From Bacteroidota bacterium (lineage in GTDB: Bacteria; Bacteroidota; Bacteroidia; Bacteroidales; ML635J-15), in the NCBI GenBank assembly GCA_029558535.1, contig JAKQEK010000071.1, positions 62,001-126,000 on the forward strand: a DNA stretch of 64,000 bases. The letters are read 5' to 3'. Below the pieces are notes generated by a model. The model saw only the letters and a list, made by a program, of their open reading frames with translations. It was not told the origin of the DNA and searched no databases. Both the position numbers and the translations under genes were made by a program. Shown in pieces: positions 49,956-59,439 of this stretch (position 1 is the stretch's first letter; every line of letters begins with the position of its first letter).

Positions 49956-49991
49956 ATTAAAAATAGGATAGGTTAATGAATAGAATAACCA

Positions 49992-50028
49992 AACTCCTCC
50001 AGCGCGAGTAACTCGCGCTGGAGGAGTT
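49992..50028. repeat. REP palindrome 5 (perfect 18-base inverted repeat)
   Basis: AACTCCTCCAGCGCGAGT, one A, then the exact reverse complement, 37 bases in all. It is the longest and only perfect copy, 60 bases upstream of the transposase ATG. Confidence 0.92.
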
Positions 50029-50068
50029 GAATTAAAATGTTTTTTTAGACTTTAATTATTCTTCCCAA

Positions 50069-50097
50069 ACTCCAACGCGAGTAACTCGCGCTGGAGT
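50069..50097. repeat. REP palindrome 6
   Basis: ACTCCAACGCGAGT, one A, then ACTCGCGCTGGAGT, with one A-C mismatch. Its left flank CTTTAATTATTCTTCC matches that of REP 1. It lies 17 bases from the stop of the downstream lipoprotein gene. Confidence 0.88.
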
Positions 50098-50113
50098 GGT
50101 TGAGCAGTGGTAT

Positions 50114-51340
50114 TTATTCTACGTGACTCCATCTAATGGCATATTCATTCCCCACAATATCAGCGTATGAAATAGTTACAATTTCAACATTATCAATATT
50201 TATTTCTTCCGGAACAATTACATTGGAATAATCAGAAATGATATCGTTTTCATTTTCACCAATTACAATACAATCTTCACCATTATCCTTTTTTTGTATT
50301 TCAACTCTAAGCCATGTAACAAAAGCAGGAGCCTCAACATTTTGATTATCTGAACTTTCATAAGTAATCATAATATTTGTCACCTTACCAGTGTTATCAG
50401 TTATTAATCTGGGACGAGCCAAAACAAGGAATCTTTCAACATCAATTTTATAGTAATGGAGTTTATAAAAGGTAGTTCCATCAAGGCTGAAATTATAAAC
50501 ACCTGTTTCAAAAGGTTCTCCATCTGAACGATCAAAGGTTGATTGAAAACCAAATTTACAATTTGGGTAATAAGAGTAATTGTCTCCAACATTGATATTT
50601 GTATGGGGATTTCCTTCCGGACCGTTAAAAGCTACATTTATATGTTCAGGTATAATTCCATAACCACCTCGTATATTAAAGAAATATTCAATAAACGTCT
50701 CTTGCAAATCCGGATTAATTTCATTGTACAGCTGAGCTTCTGTTTCATTTACTCCACAAGCCCCGGCATGCACTCTGAACATTGTGTTTATCATCATGTG
50801 AGAGTCGGTAAAATAATCAGGTTTTCCATCCGAATCAGTATCAATATTCTCTGCCAAGGATTCATAAAATGCTCCTAATTCCTGCAGTAATTCAATAAAT
50901 TCTTCCGAAATTAGAATTTCGTTACCAACCGGGTCATTCGAAGGATAAACTCTATCGCCATCAAGGGTTAATTCTGATAAATCAATTACAGTGTTTTCTC
51001 CGTCTGACAAATTCACCAATGGTAACATATTCATGCCTCCAACAGAAAGGTGTCCGATATATTCAAGTTTTTTGGTAACAAAAATTAAAGCTGTAGCAGA
51101 ACCCGGAGGAGCATATAATGCAAAAGATTCATCATCAATTTCCACAACCTCAAACATTTGGCCGTAAATGACCATAATTTTATCAGCATCGGCTAAAGTC
51201 AGTCCGCTTTTAGTTGATTTTGTTTTATTATTTGTCAGTGTTCCTTTAATTAACACTCCATGATCGAGGTTATTGTTATCTTTCTTGCATCCAATAAAGA
51301 TAATTATTCCTAAACAGATTGTTATGATTAAAAATTTCAT
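50114..51340 (-). CDS. Large predicted lipoprotein of unknown function
   Basis: A 408-residue lipoprotein: signal IITICLGIIIFIGC (C18) followed by KKDNNN. An N-terminal beta module (VLIKGTLTNNKT, SGLTLADADKIMVIYG, FALYAPPGSATALIFVT) resembles carboxypeptidase-regulatory or DUF4397-like beta-sandwiches. A calcium-loop-like DTDSDGKPDYF lies near residues 165-175, and the C-terminal half is beta-rich. The family was not recognised; surface display is inferred from the lipid anchor. The stop lies 17 bases from REP 6, and the gene follows the hybrid kinase by 31 bases on the same strand. Confidence 0.7.
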   Translation of the reverse strand: MKFLIITICLGIIIFIGCKKDNNNLDHGVLIKGTLTNNKTKSTKSGLTLADADKIMVIYGQMFEVVEIDDESFALYAPPGSATALIFVTKKLEYIGHLSVGGMNMLPLVNLSDGENTVIDLSELTLDGDRVYPSNDPVGNEILISEEFIELLQELGAFYESLAENIDTDSDGKPDYFTDSHMMINTMFRVHAGACGVNETEAQLYNEINPDLQETFIEYFFNIRGGYGIIPEHINVAFNGPEGNPHTNINVGDNYSYYPNCKFGFQSTFDRSDGEPFETGVYNFSLDGTTFYKLHYYKIDVERFLVLARPRLITDNTGKVTNIMITYESSDNQNVEAPAFVTWLRVEIQKKDNGEDCIVIGENENDIISDYSNVIVPEEINIDNVEIVTISYADIVGNEYAIRWSHVE

Positions 51341-51371
51341 AAAAATTTTATTGTAAATATACTCAATTTAT

Positions 51372-53609
51372 TTATTCAAACCATTTACGCATTATTTTTA
51401 AAATATCATCCTCAGTATATGGTTTTGAAATATAATCATTACATCCAGTATTTAGAGCTTTTTGTTTTTCTTCATTTAAGGCATAAGCGGTTTGAGCAAT
51501 AATAATTATATCCTTGTTTAGATTTCGTATTTTTTTAGTAAGTTCATATCCGTCAATACCTGGCAATTTCATATCCATAAAAATTACGTCAGCATCAGAA
51601 TGCTTTTTATATAGTTCCAGTGCGTCATCTCCGTTTGTGGTAGTAAGTATTTGATTACTAATAGGCTCAAGAAACTTTTTTAACAAAGATATAGCATCAT
51701 CACTATCGTCAACAACCATTATCTTAAGTCCTTTTTTAATTTTATTTGTTGTATCTGAGTTGTTTTCTTTAATGTTTTCTATAGTTTTTGAATCAACTTT
51801 TTTATAACTTATCGTGAAGTGAAAAACGGTACCAATATCAGGGGTACTTTCCGCCCAAATTTTGCCTCCGAGCATAGTTACATAAGCTGAAGATATTGAT
51901 AATCCTAATCCTGCACCTTCATATCCACGACTATGAGAATTACTTGCTTGTCTGAATCTTTCAAATATTAACTCAAGCTGGTCTTGTGGAATTCCCTTGC
52001 CTGTGTCTTTTACATAAAATTCAACAAACTTTCCTTTCTTTTGACAGCCAAATTCAATACTTCCTTGTTTTGTAAACTTTATTGCATTTTTTATTAAATT
52101 GGTAAGTATCGCATACAATTTTTCTGAATCCGTTTTTATATGAGATTCTTCCGGGGTTAAAGAGTTATTACAAATCAACTTAATGCCGTTTTGTGTTGCT
52201 TCAGGTAAAAAGAATGCATATTGATTTTCCATTACAGAATTAATATCTGTATCTGAAAAATAAACTTGCATCTGACCTGATTCAATTTTGGAAATATCAA
52301 TAATATCGTTGATAATATTCAACATTCTCATTCCGCTCTTTTCTATCAAACTAATGTATTCCTTTTGTTTTTCGCCTGTTAGGTTTGGTCTTTTTAATAA
52401 ACTCGCAAAGCCTATTATTCCATTCATTGGCGTACGAATTTCGTGACTCATATTGGACAAAAATGCCGATTTAAGTTGATCGCTTTCTTCGGCTTTCTCT
52501 TTAGCTTTAATAAGTTCGTTTTCGGTATGTTTTCTACTAGTTATATCTCTCGTTACACCATGAATCCCAATCAGTGTACCTGCTTCATCTAAATATGGTG
52601 TTACTATAAGTTCTCCCCATTTGGTAGAACCATCTTTACAAATATATTCCATTTCAAGAATACTCGTGTATTTATTGTTTTTCTCTTTAGCGTTCAAAAA
52701 ATTTTTAACCTCATTTTCCAATATTTTCTTGCCTGCTATAGCCGATTCCAAAGTAAATCTTTCATCAATTGTTTGATTCATGTATTCATCAACTGTAAAG
52801 CCTGTAAATGATTCGATGGAAGGGGAGACAAATAAGCTTTTGCCTTTAAAATCCATAAGCCAAACGACATCTGTCATTTTTTCTGCTAGTTGTTTGTATT
52901 TGCTTTCGCTGCTACGCAAAGCCAATTCAGTATTCTTTCTTGCTTGCAATTCTTTTCTTAAAGATTTGTTTTTTGTCTTTATTATTAGAAGAAAAACAAG
53001 AAGAATTAAAAACAACAAAACAATTAATGAAGATTGAAATAGCTCATACAACATATTTTTTTTCCATAAAGCTGCATTAAAATCCATCCCGAAAACGGCA
53101 ATAACTTCTTTATTTTCTTTATCCAAAACGGGCACCATTACGCTTACCCATGTTCCCCATCTGTCAGTAATAGGCTCTGAGATGATAGTACGGTTTTCGT
53201 AATATGGTATATAAACGCTGGAATCGGCTTCGACAAACTCCTGACCAGCAGGCGAATAATCAGGAGAATCTATGGGTTCTGAATCTGCAATAAAGAATAT
53301 TTTACCTTCTCGCAGAGTATAAAGATATGTAAATCTCGATTCAGGATTTACTGTCATAAGTGCCCCTAATAGCTTTTTTAGCTCAAAATATTCTTTTTTA
53401 TTCAGATCTGATTTTGTTGCATTAAGGCTGTCGATCAATTCATGAGGTAACATTATCTCAATAGATTCGGCAATTCGTTGTATTCTAACAAGATTTTTTG
53501 TTTCTATTTTGTTCCAAGAATAGTTGAGATAAAAAAAACCTCCAATTATTGCAGCTATAAAAATTAGTATTTCCGGTAAGATATTTAAAAAGAATTTCTT
53601 TTTATTCAT
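51372..53609 (-). CDS. Hybrid sensor histidine kinase (PAS, HisKA, HATPase, REC)
   Basis: A 745-residue membrane kinase. Two helices (about 9-28 and 190-212) enclose a periplasmic sensor domain of about 160 residues (SRFTYLYTLREGKIFFIAD, RTIISEPITDRWGTWVSVM) with Cache-like features. A PAS domain with PAC segment spans about 235-365. HisKA holds the phospho-acceptor His near 390 in SNMSHEIRTPMNG; the ATPase has LIKNAIKFTKQG, DTGKGIPQ and GAGLGLSI. The C-terminal receiver has VVDDSDD, phospho-Asp near 679 in VIFMDMKLPGIDGYE and SKPYTEDD. Its output is unknown; no DNA-binding domain is fused and no regulator is adjacent. Confidence 0.95.
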   Translation of the reverse strand: MNKKKFFLNILPEILIFIAAIIGGFFYLNYSWNKIETKNLVRIQRIAESIEIMLPHELIDSLNATKSDLNKKEYFELKKLLGALMTVNPESRFTYLYTLREGKIFFIADSEPIDSPDYSPAGQEFVEADSSVYIPYYENRTIISEPITDRWGTWVSVMVPVLDKENKEVIAVFGMDFNAALWKKNMLYELFQSSLIVLLFLILLVFLLIIKTKNKSLRKELQARKNTELALRSSESKYKQLAEKMTDVVWLMDFKGKSLFVSPSIESFTGFTVDEYMNQTIDERFTLESAIAGKKILENEVKNFLNAKEKNNKYTSILEMEYICKDGSTKWGELIVTPYLDEAGTLIGIHGVTRDITSRKHTENELIKAKEKAEESDQLKSAFLSNMSHEIRTPMNGIIGFASLLKRPNLTGEKQKEYISLIEKSGMRMLNIINDIIDISKIESGQMQVYFSDTDINSVMENQYAFFLPEATQNGIKLICNNSLTPEESHIKTDSEKLYAILTNLIKNAIKFTKQGSIEFGCQKKGKFVEFYVKDTGKGIPQDQLELIFERFRQASNSHSRGYEGAGLGLSISSAYVTMLGGKIWAESTPDIGTVFHFTISYKKVDSKTIENIKENNSDTTNKIKKGLKIMVVDDSDDAISLLKKFLEPISNQILTTTNGDDALELYKKHSDADVIFMDMKLPGIDGYELTKKIRNLNKDIIIIAQTAYALNEEKQKALNTGCNDYISKPYTEDDILKIMRKWFE

Positions 53610-53657
53610 AAATACTATTTTGAATTGTCTAACTGAAAAGTTTCAAATAATATGTAC

Positions 53658-53665
53658 CAAAGTTA
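53658..53665 (-). promoter_or_regulatory. Bacteroidota -7 element of the hybrid kinase gene
   Basis: On the minus strand TAACTTTG matches TAnnTTTG, 48 bases before the ATG at 53609. Confidence 0.5.
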
Positions 53666-53786
53666 GATAAATTTATAATAAATACATATTTATTTAGTAT
53701 TTATTTTTTTGTATGACCGAATTCTTGTATAGAAGAATATTTAGACATTATGACAAAATCTTTACTAGTCGGAAGAGAACTGGCAT

Positions 53787-54701
53787 TTACGACAATTTTA
53801 AACCGCCAATAATTTCTTTTATATCTTTTATTCCGTTTCGTTTGCAGAAAACTTCCAAACCGTGGATTATCTTTACAGTAATGTCAGGTTCGATAAAATT
53901 TGCAGTTCCAATTTGAATGCATGATGCACCGGCCAGTAAGAATTCAAATGCATCTTCAGTTGTCATTATGCCCCCCAAGCCGCATATAGGTATTTTTACA
54001 ACTTTGGATACTTGCCAAACCATTCTGATAGCTATGGGTTTAATTGCTGGTCCAGAAAGTCCTCCTGTAACTGTCGATAGCTTGGGCTTTCTGGTTTTTA
54101 CATCAATAGCCATTCCGAGAAGAGTATTGATTAATGATATACTATCAGCTCCGTTATCTTCTGCCGTTTTAGCAATTGAAGCAATGTCTGTTACATTTGG
54201 AGAAAGTTTGACCATTAGGTGCTTTTTGTAAACTTTTCTTACAGCTTTAATAACTTCTGATGCTGCATCACAACTTGTCCCAAAAGCCATTCCACCTTCT
54301 TTTACATTTGGACAGGATATATTTAATTCTATAGCTGGAATATTATCGAGTTCATTAATCTTTTCAGAAGTCTTAACATAATCTTCTATTGTTGAACCAC
54401 TTACGTTAACAATGATATTAGTCTTATAATCTTTGATTGAAGGATAAATGTCATTACAAAATACATCAACTCCTTTGTTTTGTAAACCCACTGCATTTAG
54501 CATTCCTGAAGGCGTTTCGGCCATTCTTGGATACGGATTGCCTTCTCTGTGTTTTAACGTTGTGCCCTTAACAATAAAACCACCCAATTGATTTAAATTG
54601 ATAAAATCGGCAAATTCGTTACCATAGCCAAATGTTCCTGAGGCTGTTAATACCGGATTCTTTAACTTTAATCCGTTAAAGTCTATTTCAAGATTTACCA
54701 T
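53787..54701 (-). CDS. pyrD: Dihydroorotate dehydrogenase, class 1B catalytic subunit
   Basis: Oxidises dihydroorotate to orotate in pyrimidine synthesis; class 1B enzymes pass electrons to NAD+ through PyrK. The 304 residues fit the class. FMN and substrate blocks: [41 protein letters not shown], the catalytic Cys in [13 protein letters not shown] near residue 130, [10 protein letters not shown], and IGLGGI-like [20 protein letters not shown]. It overlaps pyrK by 7 bases, so the two subunits are co-translated. Confidence 0.96.
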   Translation of the reverse strand: MVNLEIDFNGLKLKNPVLTASGTFGYGNEFADFINLNQLGGFIVKGTTLKHREGNPYPRMAETPSGMLNAVGLQNKGVDVFCNDIYPSIKDYKTNIIVNVSGSTIEDYVKTSEKINELDNIPAIELNISCPNVKEGGMAFGTSCDAASEVIKAVRKVYKKHLMVKLSPNVTDIASIAKTAEDNGADSISLINTLLGMAIDVKTRKPKLSTVTGGLSGPAIKPIAIRMVWQVSKVVKIPICGLGGIMTTEDAFEFLLAGASCIQIGTANFIEPDITVKIIHGLEVFCKRNGIKDIKEIIGGLKLS

Positions 54702-55465
54702 ATAAGATCTTTAGTATTAAATACCGGACCTTCTGTACATACACATTTATGACCGGTTGTTGTATTTTGAACGCAACATAAACAAGCTCCTATGCCACAA
54801 GCCATCATGTTTTCTAAAGAGACTTCGCAATCAATATTTTTGGCTTTTGCACGAGCTGCAACATTCTTTAACATTGCCTCAGGCCCACATGCATAGATTT
54901 TTTTAAAATTGAAACTGTCACTACTAAATAGTGAATGATCTAAAACAGTCCCTTTTTCTCCAAAACTTCCATCTTCAGTAGTGTAAAATACATTTCCGTA
55001 TTTTCCGAATTTCTCTTTTCTTAAAATACTTTCTTTATCTCTGTAGCCTAGTAGCAAAGTAGGCATAAACCCAAATTGCATAAAGTATTTGGCAGTATAT
55101 AACATTGGTGCGACCCCGCATCCGCCACCAATTAATAATACTTTGTCCATTATTGGCAGCGAAAAAGAATTGCCTAATGGGAAGATTAGATTTATTAATT
55201 CGCCTGCTTTTAATTCTGATAATTTTTCGGTTCCTTTTCCGGCAATTCTGATTAGTAAAGTGATAGTGTTTTTTTCATAGTTTACATCATGAATGCTTAT
55301 CGGTCGCCTTAAAAATGTAGATGATGAATCCGGGATTCTTACTTCTGCAAACTGTGCCGGCAGTATTGTCGTTAATTCATCTTCACTAAATAATTTTAAA
55401 ATAAAATAGTCTTTGTTAAGTCTTAGGTTATAAACAATTTCGAAATCCTGAATGTACTTCTTCAT
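54695..55465 (-). CDS. pyrK: Dihydroorotate dehydrogenase electron-transfer subunit
   Basis: FAD and [2Fe-2S] subunit that carries electrons from PyrD to NAD+. The 256 residues match PyrK. Ferredoxin reductase-like blocks are RRPISIHDV (FAD), [17 protein letters not shown] (NAD) and [13 protein letters not shown]. The C-terminal iron-sulfur ligands lie in [11 protein letters not shown] with a further Cys in HKCVCTEGP. It starts the pyrK-pyrD operon; a -7 element lies at 55484-55491. Confidence 0.95.
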   Translation of the reverse strand: MKKYIQDFEIVYNLRLNKDYFILKLFSEDELTTILPAQFAEVRIPDSSSTFLRRPISIHDVNYEKNTITLLIRIAGKGTEKLSELKAGELINLIFPLGNSFSLPIMDKVLLIGGGCGVAPMLYTAKYFMQFGFMPTLLLGYRDKESILRKEKFGKYGNVFYTTEDGSFGEKGTVLDHSLFSSDSFNFKKIYACGPEAMLKNVAARAKAKNIDCEVSLENMMACGIGACLCCVQNTTTGHKCVCTEGPVFNTKDLIW

Positions 55466-55483
55466 ATTCTTAAATAATTATTG

Positions 55484-55491
55484 CAAATTTA
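55484..55491 (-). promoter_or_regulatory. Bacteroidota -7 element of pyrK-pyrD
   Basis: On the minus strand TAAATTTG matches TAnnTTTG, 18 bases before the pyrK ATG. Confidence 0.5.
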
Positions 55492-55603
55492 ATTTTTTAT
55501 TTGTTTTTTACTAGCGTTTTTAAAAATGTTAAGAAAAATCTGTAAAAAAAATGCAGAATTTAGTTGATTTAATTATCATAGTCGAAATTTAAAATTTACT
55601 AAG

Positions 55604-56914
55604 ATGAAAACTATAGCCTCATTATTGTTTGTGTCGTTACTAATATTCGTTTTTTCATGTAAAACGGAAAAAGAGACTTCAATAGGTATATCTAAAGATA
55701 ATACTATTGTTGATAGTAATGAAAAATCGGATGTCATAGAAACAGTTAATTATAGTTCAATTGTTAGCGACTCAGGTTTTTCTGATGCAGGAGCAATTAC
55801 AGATTTTTCTTTTAAAATATTTGCCAAGTTATGTGAGGATAGTAAAAATGAAAATATTTCTTTTTCGCCTGTTTCATTAAATATTGCAATGGGGATGCTT
55901 TACGGAGGAGCAATAGAGAATACTGCCTCAGAAATATCTGCCGTTTTCGGTTTCCAGAAAGATATACATGGGTTTCTGTCAGGGTTTTCAGATTATTTAA
56001 AGTATTTTAATGAATTTGCTAACGATACAAGTTTGGATTTTAACTTAGCCAATCGAATTTTTCTCGAAAACACATATATAATAAAAGATGACTATCGCCA
56101 AATTATAAAAGATTATTTTAACGGTGCTTTTAAAAACGTTGATTTTAAGAATAACTTTAGAAGCGAGGAATCTCATATTAACTCATGGGTCAGCGAAATG
56201 ACCAAGAATAGAATAAAAAATTTAATTCCGGAGGGAACTCTAGATGAAAGCACAAAAATGGTTTTGGTTAATGCCATTTATATTAAATCGAAATGGAAAT
56301 ATCCTTTTAGCAAGTCATCAACACAATCAAAGAGGTTTTATTCAACAAAAGAGGTTTCCACTAATACCGATTTCATGATTCAAAGAACAACCGGCGTTAA
56401 ATATACCGAATATAAATCTAACCAGGTTTTAGAATTGCCATATACTTCACCTGAATTGTCATTGATAATAATATTGCCTAGAAATTCGGATTTGCAAAAT
56501 ATTAGTTCTTATATACCTGGCGGAGCAGAGTATTTTGAAATTATCAATAATTTGAGATTTAATGATGTTTATATGGAAATCCCAAAATTTAAAATTGAAT
56601 CATCGTTTAAGTTGGCAGATGTCTTAAAGTCAATGGGAGTAAAGGATGCTTTTGATAATCCGAATTTCTCAGGCGTATCACATGCAAACGATCTTGCAAT
56701 AAGTGAAGTATTGCAAAAGGTGTTTTTCGAAATTGACGAAAAAGGTTCTGAAGCCGCAGCAGCAACAGCCATTGTTATGGTGGCTACATCATCGGCAATG
56801 CCACAGGAAACGGATTTATTTATAAACTTTATAGCAAACCGTCCTTTTATTTATATTTTAAAAGAAAATAAGTTTAATACTCCATTGTTTATAGGGCAAT
56901 ACGTCAAACCATAA
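55604..56914 (+). CDS. Serpin (serine protease inhibitor), lipoprotein
   Basis: A 436-residue serpin with a lipoprotein signal (LLIFVFSC, C19) and a 50-residue charged linker before the serpin fold. Serpins trap proteases as covalent complexes by inserting the cleaved reactive loop into a beta-sheet. Fold landmarks: NISFSPVSLNIAMGMLYGGA, LVNAIYIKSKWKYPF, and the C-terminal NRPFIYILKENKFNTPLFIG. The hinge EKGSEAAAATA (about 378-388) has the small residues needed for loop insertion, so it should be inhibitory. Counting from the hinge puts P1-P1' near Thr-Ser, which is uncertain. It is followed after 67 bases by a subtilisin-like protease gene, a natural candidate target. Confidence 0.94.
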   Translation: MKTIASLLFVSLLIFVFSCKTEKETSIGISKDNTIVDSNEKSDVIETVNYSSIVSDSGFSDAGAITDFSFKIFAKLCEDSKNENISFSPVSLNIAMGMLYGGAIENTASEISAVFGFQKDIHGFLSGFSDYLKYFNEFANDTSLDFNLANRIFLENTYIIKDDYRQIIKDYFNGAFKNVDFKNNFRSEESHINSWVSEMTKNRIKNLIPEGTLDESTKMVLVNAIYIKSKWKYPFSKSSTQSKRFYSTKEVSTNTDFMIQRTTGVKYTEYKSNQVLELPYTSPELSLIIILPRNSDLQNISSYIPGGAEYFEIINNLRFNDVYMEIPKFKIESSFKLADVLKSMGVKDAFDNPNFSGVSHANDLAISEVLQKVFFEIDEKGSEAAAATAIVMVATSSAMPQETDLFINFIANRPFIYILKENKFNTPLFIGQYVKP

Positions 56915-56949
56915 AGAAAAATAGATTGCGATTAAATAGATTTATTTAG

Positions 56950-56957
56950 TATTTTTG
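56950..56957 (+). promoter_or_regulatory. Bacteroidota -7 element of the S8 protease gene
   Basis: TATTTTTG matches TAnnTTTG, 24 bases before the ATG at 56982. Its last base is the first base of an inverted repeat. Confidence 0.5.
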
Positions 56958-56978
56958 AATGATAATTAAAAATCATTC
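56957..56978. promoter_or_regulatory. Inverted repeat over the transcription start of the S8 protease gene
   Basis: GAATGAT, 8 bases, then ATCATTC: perfect 7-base arms spanning from the -7 element to 3 bases before the ATG. It may be an operator or an RNA hairpin at the ribosome site; the sequence does not tell which. Confidence 0.4.
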
Positions 56979-56981
56979 TAG

Positions 56982-59237
56982 ATGAAAAAACTATTTTCTA
57001 TTTCTCTTTTGCTGGTAATATCAATTGTTAGCTTTTCGCAGGATTATTATTGGGTATATCTTAATGATAAAGCCGGAACCACATTTAACCCTTATGATTA
57101 TTTTGATCAAAAAGCAATTGACAGGCGTATTAAAAACGGACTTTCGCTATATGATATAACTGATTATCCGCTTTGTGATGCATATAAGACTGAAATTGAG
57201 AAGTCAGTTGATGAAATAGTTGGCGAAAGCAGATGGTTTAATGCTGTTGCAGTTTATGCGAATAAAGAGGATATCTTAAAAGTATCACAATTGGATTTTG
57301 TAAAAGATATTGTGGTTATAGAAAATGATATGCAATTGGCATCCAATAAGGACGAAGTTGCTGTATATGACCAACTTAGTGATGATGATTTAAGGTCACA
57401 GTTGAAGAGGATGGGAGGCGAGTGGTTTATTAATTCCGGCATTGATGGTAAAGGATTGAGAATAGCTGTTTTTGATGGGGGATTTCCGGGCGTTGATACT
57501 CATAAATCATTTGAACATTTGAGAACTAATAATCAAATTATTAAAACCTGGAATTTTCCGAAGAAAAAGGAAGATGTGTACGGTTGGAATAGTCATGGCA
57601 CAATGGTTTTAAGTTGTATTGCAGGATTCGCAACCGAAGGCAACAAAATGGGATTGGCAACAGGTTCAGAGTTTTTGCTGGCTAGAACTGAAGTTGGAGC
57701 AGAACCTGCAAAAGAAGAGGTTTGGTGGATGATGGCTGTTGAATGGGCAGATAAAAATGGAGCAGACATAATAAATTCTTCATTAGGCTATGGAGCAGAT
57801 AGACACAGGACTAAAGACATGGATGGTAAAACTTGTCTGGTTACAAGAGCAGCAAATATGGCAGCATCAAAAGGTATTTTGGTTTGTAACGCTATGGGAA
57901 ACGAAGGTGATGACAAAACTTGGATAACTCTTGGCGCTCCGGCTGATGCAGACAGTATTTTGTCTGTCGGCGGTATTGAACCTACCAGCGATTTTCATAT
58001 TTCTTTTTCTTCTTATGGACCAACTGCAGATGGAAGACTAAAACCAAATGTTGTGGCTTATGGATATGCTATGGTGGCGAAAAAAGACGGATTTGCTTAT
58101 GCTTACGGGACTTCTTTTTCCAGCCCTTTGGTTGCCGGATTTGTTGCTTGTGCATGGCAAACCAAGCCTGAGCTAAATGCAATGGAAATGAAAGCTGAAA
58201 TTGAAAAATCAGGAGACAGTTATCCATACTTTGATTATGCTATTGGCTATGGTGTACCGCAAGCAGAATATTTTATGAATAAGAATAGACCGGCAAAAGA
58301 AAAATCATTTGCAATTACAGAAGAAGACACTGTAATTATAATAACACCGATACAAGCTAATCAAGAAAATATACAGAGAATTTATTATCATATAAGAAAT
58401 GCTACCGGACTGATTGAGTATTATGAACACACTGAATACTATCATCAAACGGAAAATAAAGCTATCTGCATTAACAAATCTGCTTTAAATGGAGGTAAAA
58501 TATTGTCTGTTTGCAGCAATGGCTTTACTGAAGAATACATTTCGAATGATTCCAATAAGCCGCAAAATATTATTGAAAGTCCTTCTGTACTAAACGAACA
58601 TTACGCATGGTTGTCAAAGATTCCGGCAATTGACAAACCTTCAAAGTTCGGGGTAAATGCAGGTTTTATAATCCAACCTTATTTTTCTTTTAGCCACTTC
58701 TTGCCATCTGTTCCTGTAAATTATGACTTAAGTTATTTTAAATCAGGTTCATATAATTTTGGACTTCGTTATAAACAGAATATTGTAAAGTGGTATAGTT
58801 TAGGCTGTAATATTGAGTGGAGCAGCTCAAATATAAGATTATTGAATTTTGTTGATTGGCAGACTGTTTACGGCTTTGTAAGTTATAAAGCAAAAGAAAA
58901 GTTCTATTTTCATAGTCTTAATTTTGAAATTTATCAGCGTCTAAGACTATTGCCTTCAGGATTGTTAGGTTTTGGTCTATTTTGGGATACCGGAATCTAC
59001 GGTCAGTACATAATGGGAGCAGGTTATTATTACAAAATTAAAACTGAATCTACAGTAATCCAATCAAAACAATCATTTGAGGACTTTGTTCAACCACATT
59101 ATGGGATCAGAACACGAATTGGTTACGGAGTTTTGTCAATATATGCCCAATACAGGTTAAGCGATTTTATTCTCGAAAGTTATGAGATACCGAAACTGGA
59201 AGCCGGATTTGAAATAACGATTCCTGTAAGTATGTAA
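56982..59237 (+). CDS. Subtilisin-like S8 protease with C-terminal beta-barrel-like region
   Basis: A 751-residue exported protease. Signal peptide 1-19. A propeptide-like region (about 20-125) is followed by the S8 domain: D165 in IAVFDGGF, H205 in WNSHGTM, oxyanion Asn in CNAMGNEGD and S378 in YGTSFSSPLVAG. A beta linker (about 440-540) leads to residues about 560-751, rich in alternating Gly/aromatic strands (FGLRYKQNIVKWYSLGCNIEW, MGAGYYYKI, GIRTRIGYGVLSIYAQYRL), resembling an outer membrane barrel and replacing the T9SS sorting domain usual for such proteases. Surface tethering is inferred. The neighbouring serpin gene suggests a controlled protease. Confidence 0.9.
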   Translation: MKKLFSISLLLVISIVSFSQDYYWVYLNDKAGTTFNPYDYFDQKAIDRRIKNGLSLYDITDYPLCDAYKTEIEKSVDEIVGESRWFNAVAVYANKEDILKVSQLDFVKDIVVIENDMQLASNKDEVAVYDQLSDDDLRSQLKRMGGEWFINSGIDGKGLRIAVFDGGFPGVDTHKSFEHLRTNNQIIKTWNFPKKKEDVYGWNSHGTMVLSCIAGFATEGNKMGLATGSEFLLARTEVGAEPAKEEVWWMMAVEWADKNGADIINSSLGYGADRHRTKDMDGKTCLVTRAANMAASKGILVCNAMGNEGDDKTWITLGAPADADSILSVGGIEPTSDFHISFSSYGPTADGRLKPNVVAYGYAMVAKKDGFAYAYGTSFSSPLVAGFVACAWQTKPELNAMEMKAEIEKSGDSYPYFDYAIGYGVPQAEYFMNKNRPAKEKSFAITEEDTVIIITPIQANQENIQRIYYHIRNATGLIEYYEHTEYYHQTENKAICINKSALNGGKILSVCSNGFTEEYISNDSNKPQNIIESPSVLNEHYAWLSKIPAIDKPSKFGVNAGFIIQPYFSFSHFLPSVPVNYDLSYFKSGSYNFGLRYKQNIVKWYSLGCNIEWSSSNIRLLNFVDWQTVYGFVSYKAKEKFYFHSLNFEIYQRLRLLPSGLLGFGLFWDTGIYGQYIMGAGYYYKIKTESTVIQSKQSFEDFVQPHYGIRTRIGYGVLSIYAQYRLSDFILESYEIPKLEAGFEITIPVSM

Positions 59238-59439
59238 ATTATTAATCCAACTTTTGTAAGAATTATCCAAGTTGGTTCAATATAATGAAATTATGACATT
59301 TTTTATATTGTAATTTTTAATTGCTTTTAATATTTTTGTTTTAGGGATTGGTTATTTAAGGCTAAGGATAAGGTAATTTTATTATTAGTTTTTATATACT
59401 TTTGTTTTTTGAAATATATTTATTGTTTTTTAATAAGTT
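59238..59439 (+). promoter_or_regulatory. Upstream region of the T9SS hydrolase gene
   Basis: CCAACTT (59247-59253) and AAGTTGG (59269-59275) form an inverted repeat after the protease gene but lack a following T run, so termination is uncertain. TACTTTTG at 59397-59404 matches the -7 consensus, 35 bases before the ATG at 59440. Nothing else is seen. Confidence 0.45.

Noticed and set aside
48400..50097. Regularly recurring GC-rich palindromes that might be a CRISPR array
   Set aside because: Spacing is irregular (about 50 to 780 bases), genes lie between copies, and there are no cas genes; a REP family with its transposase explains them.
53713..53916. Plus-strand frame overlapping the end of pyrD
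   Set aside because: Mostly antisense to pyrD; no domain and no ribosome site.
59247..59275. Inverted repeat after the S8 protease as a terminator
   Set aside because: The 7-base stem has a 15-base loop and no following T run; not called as a terminator.
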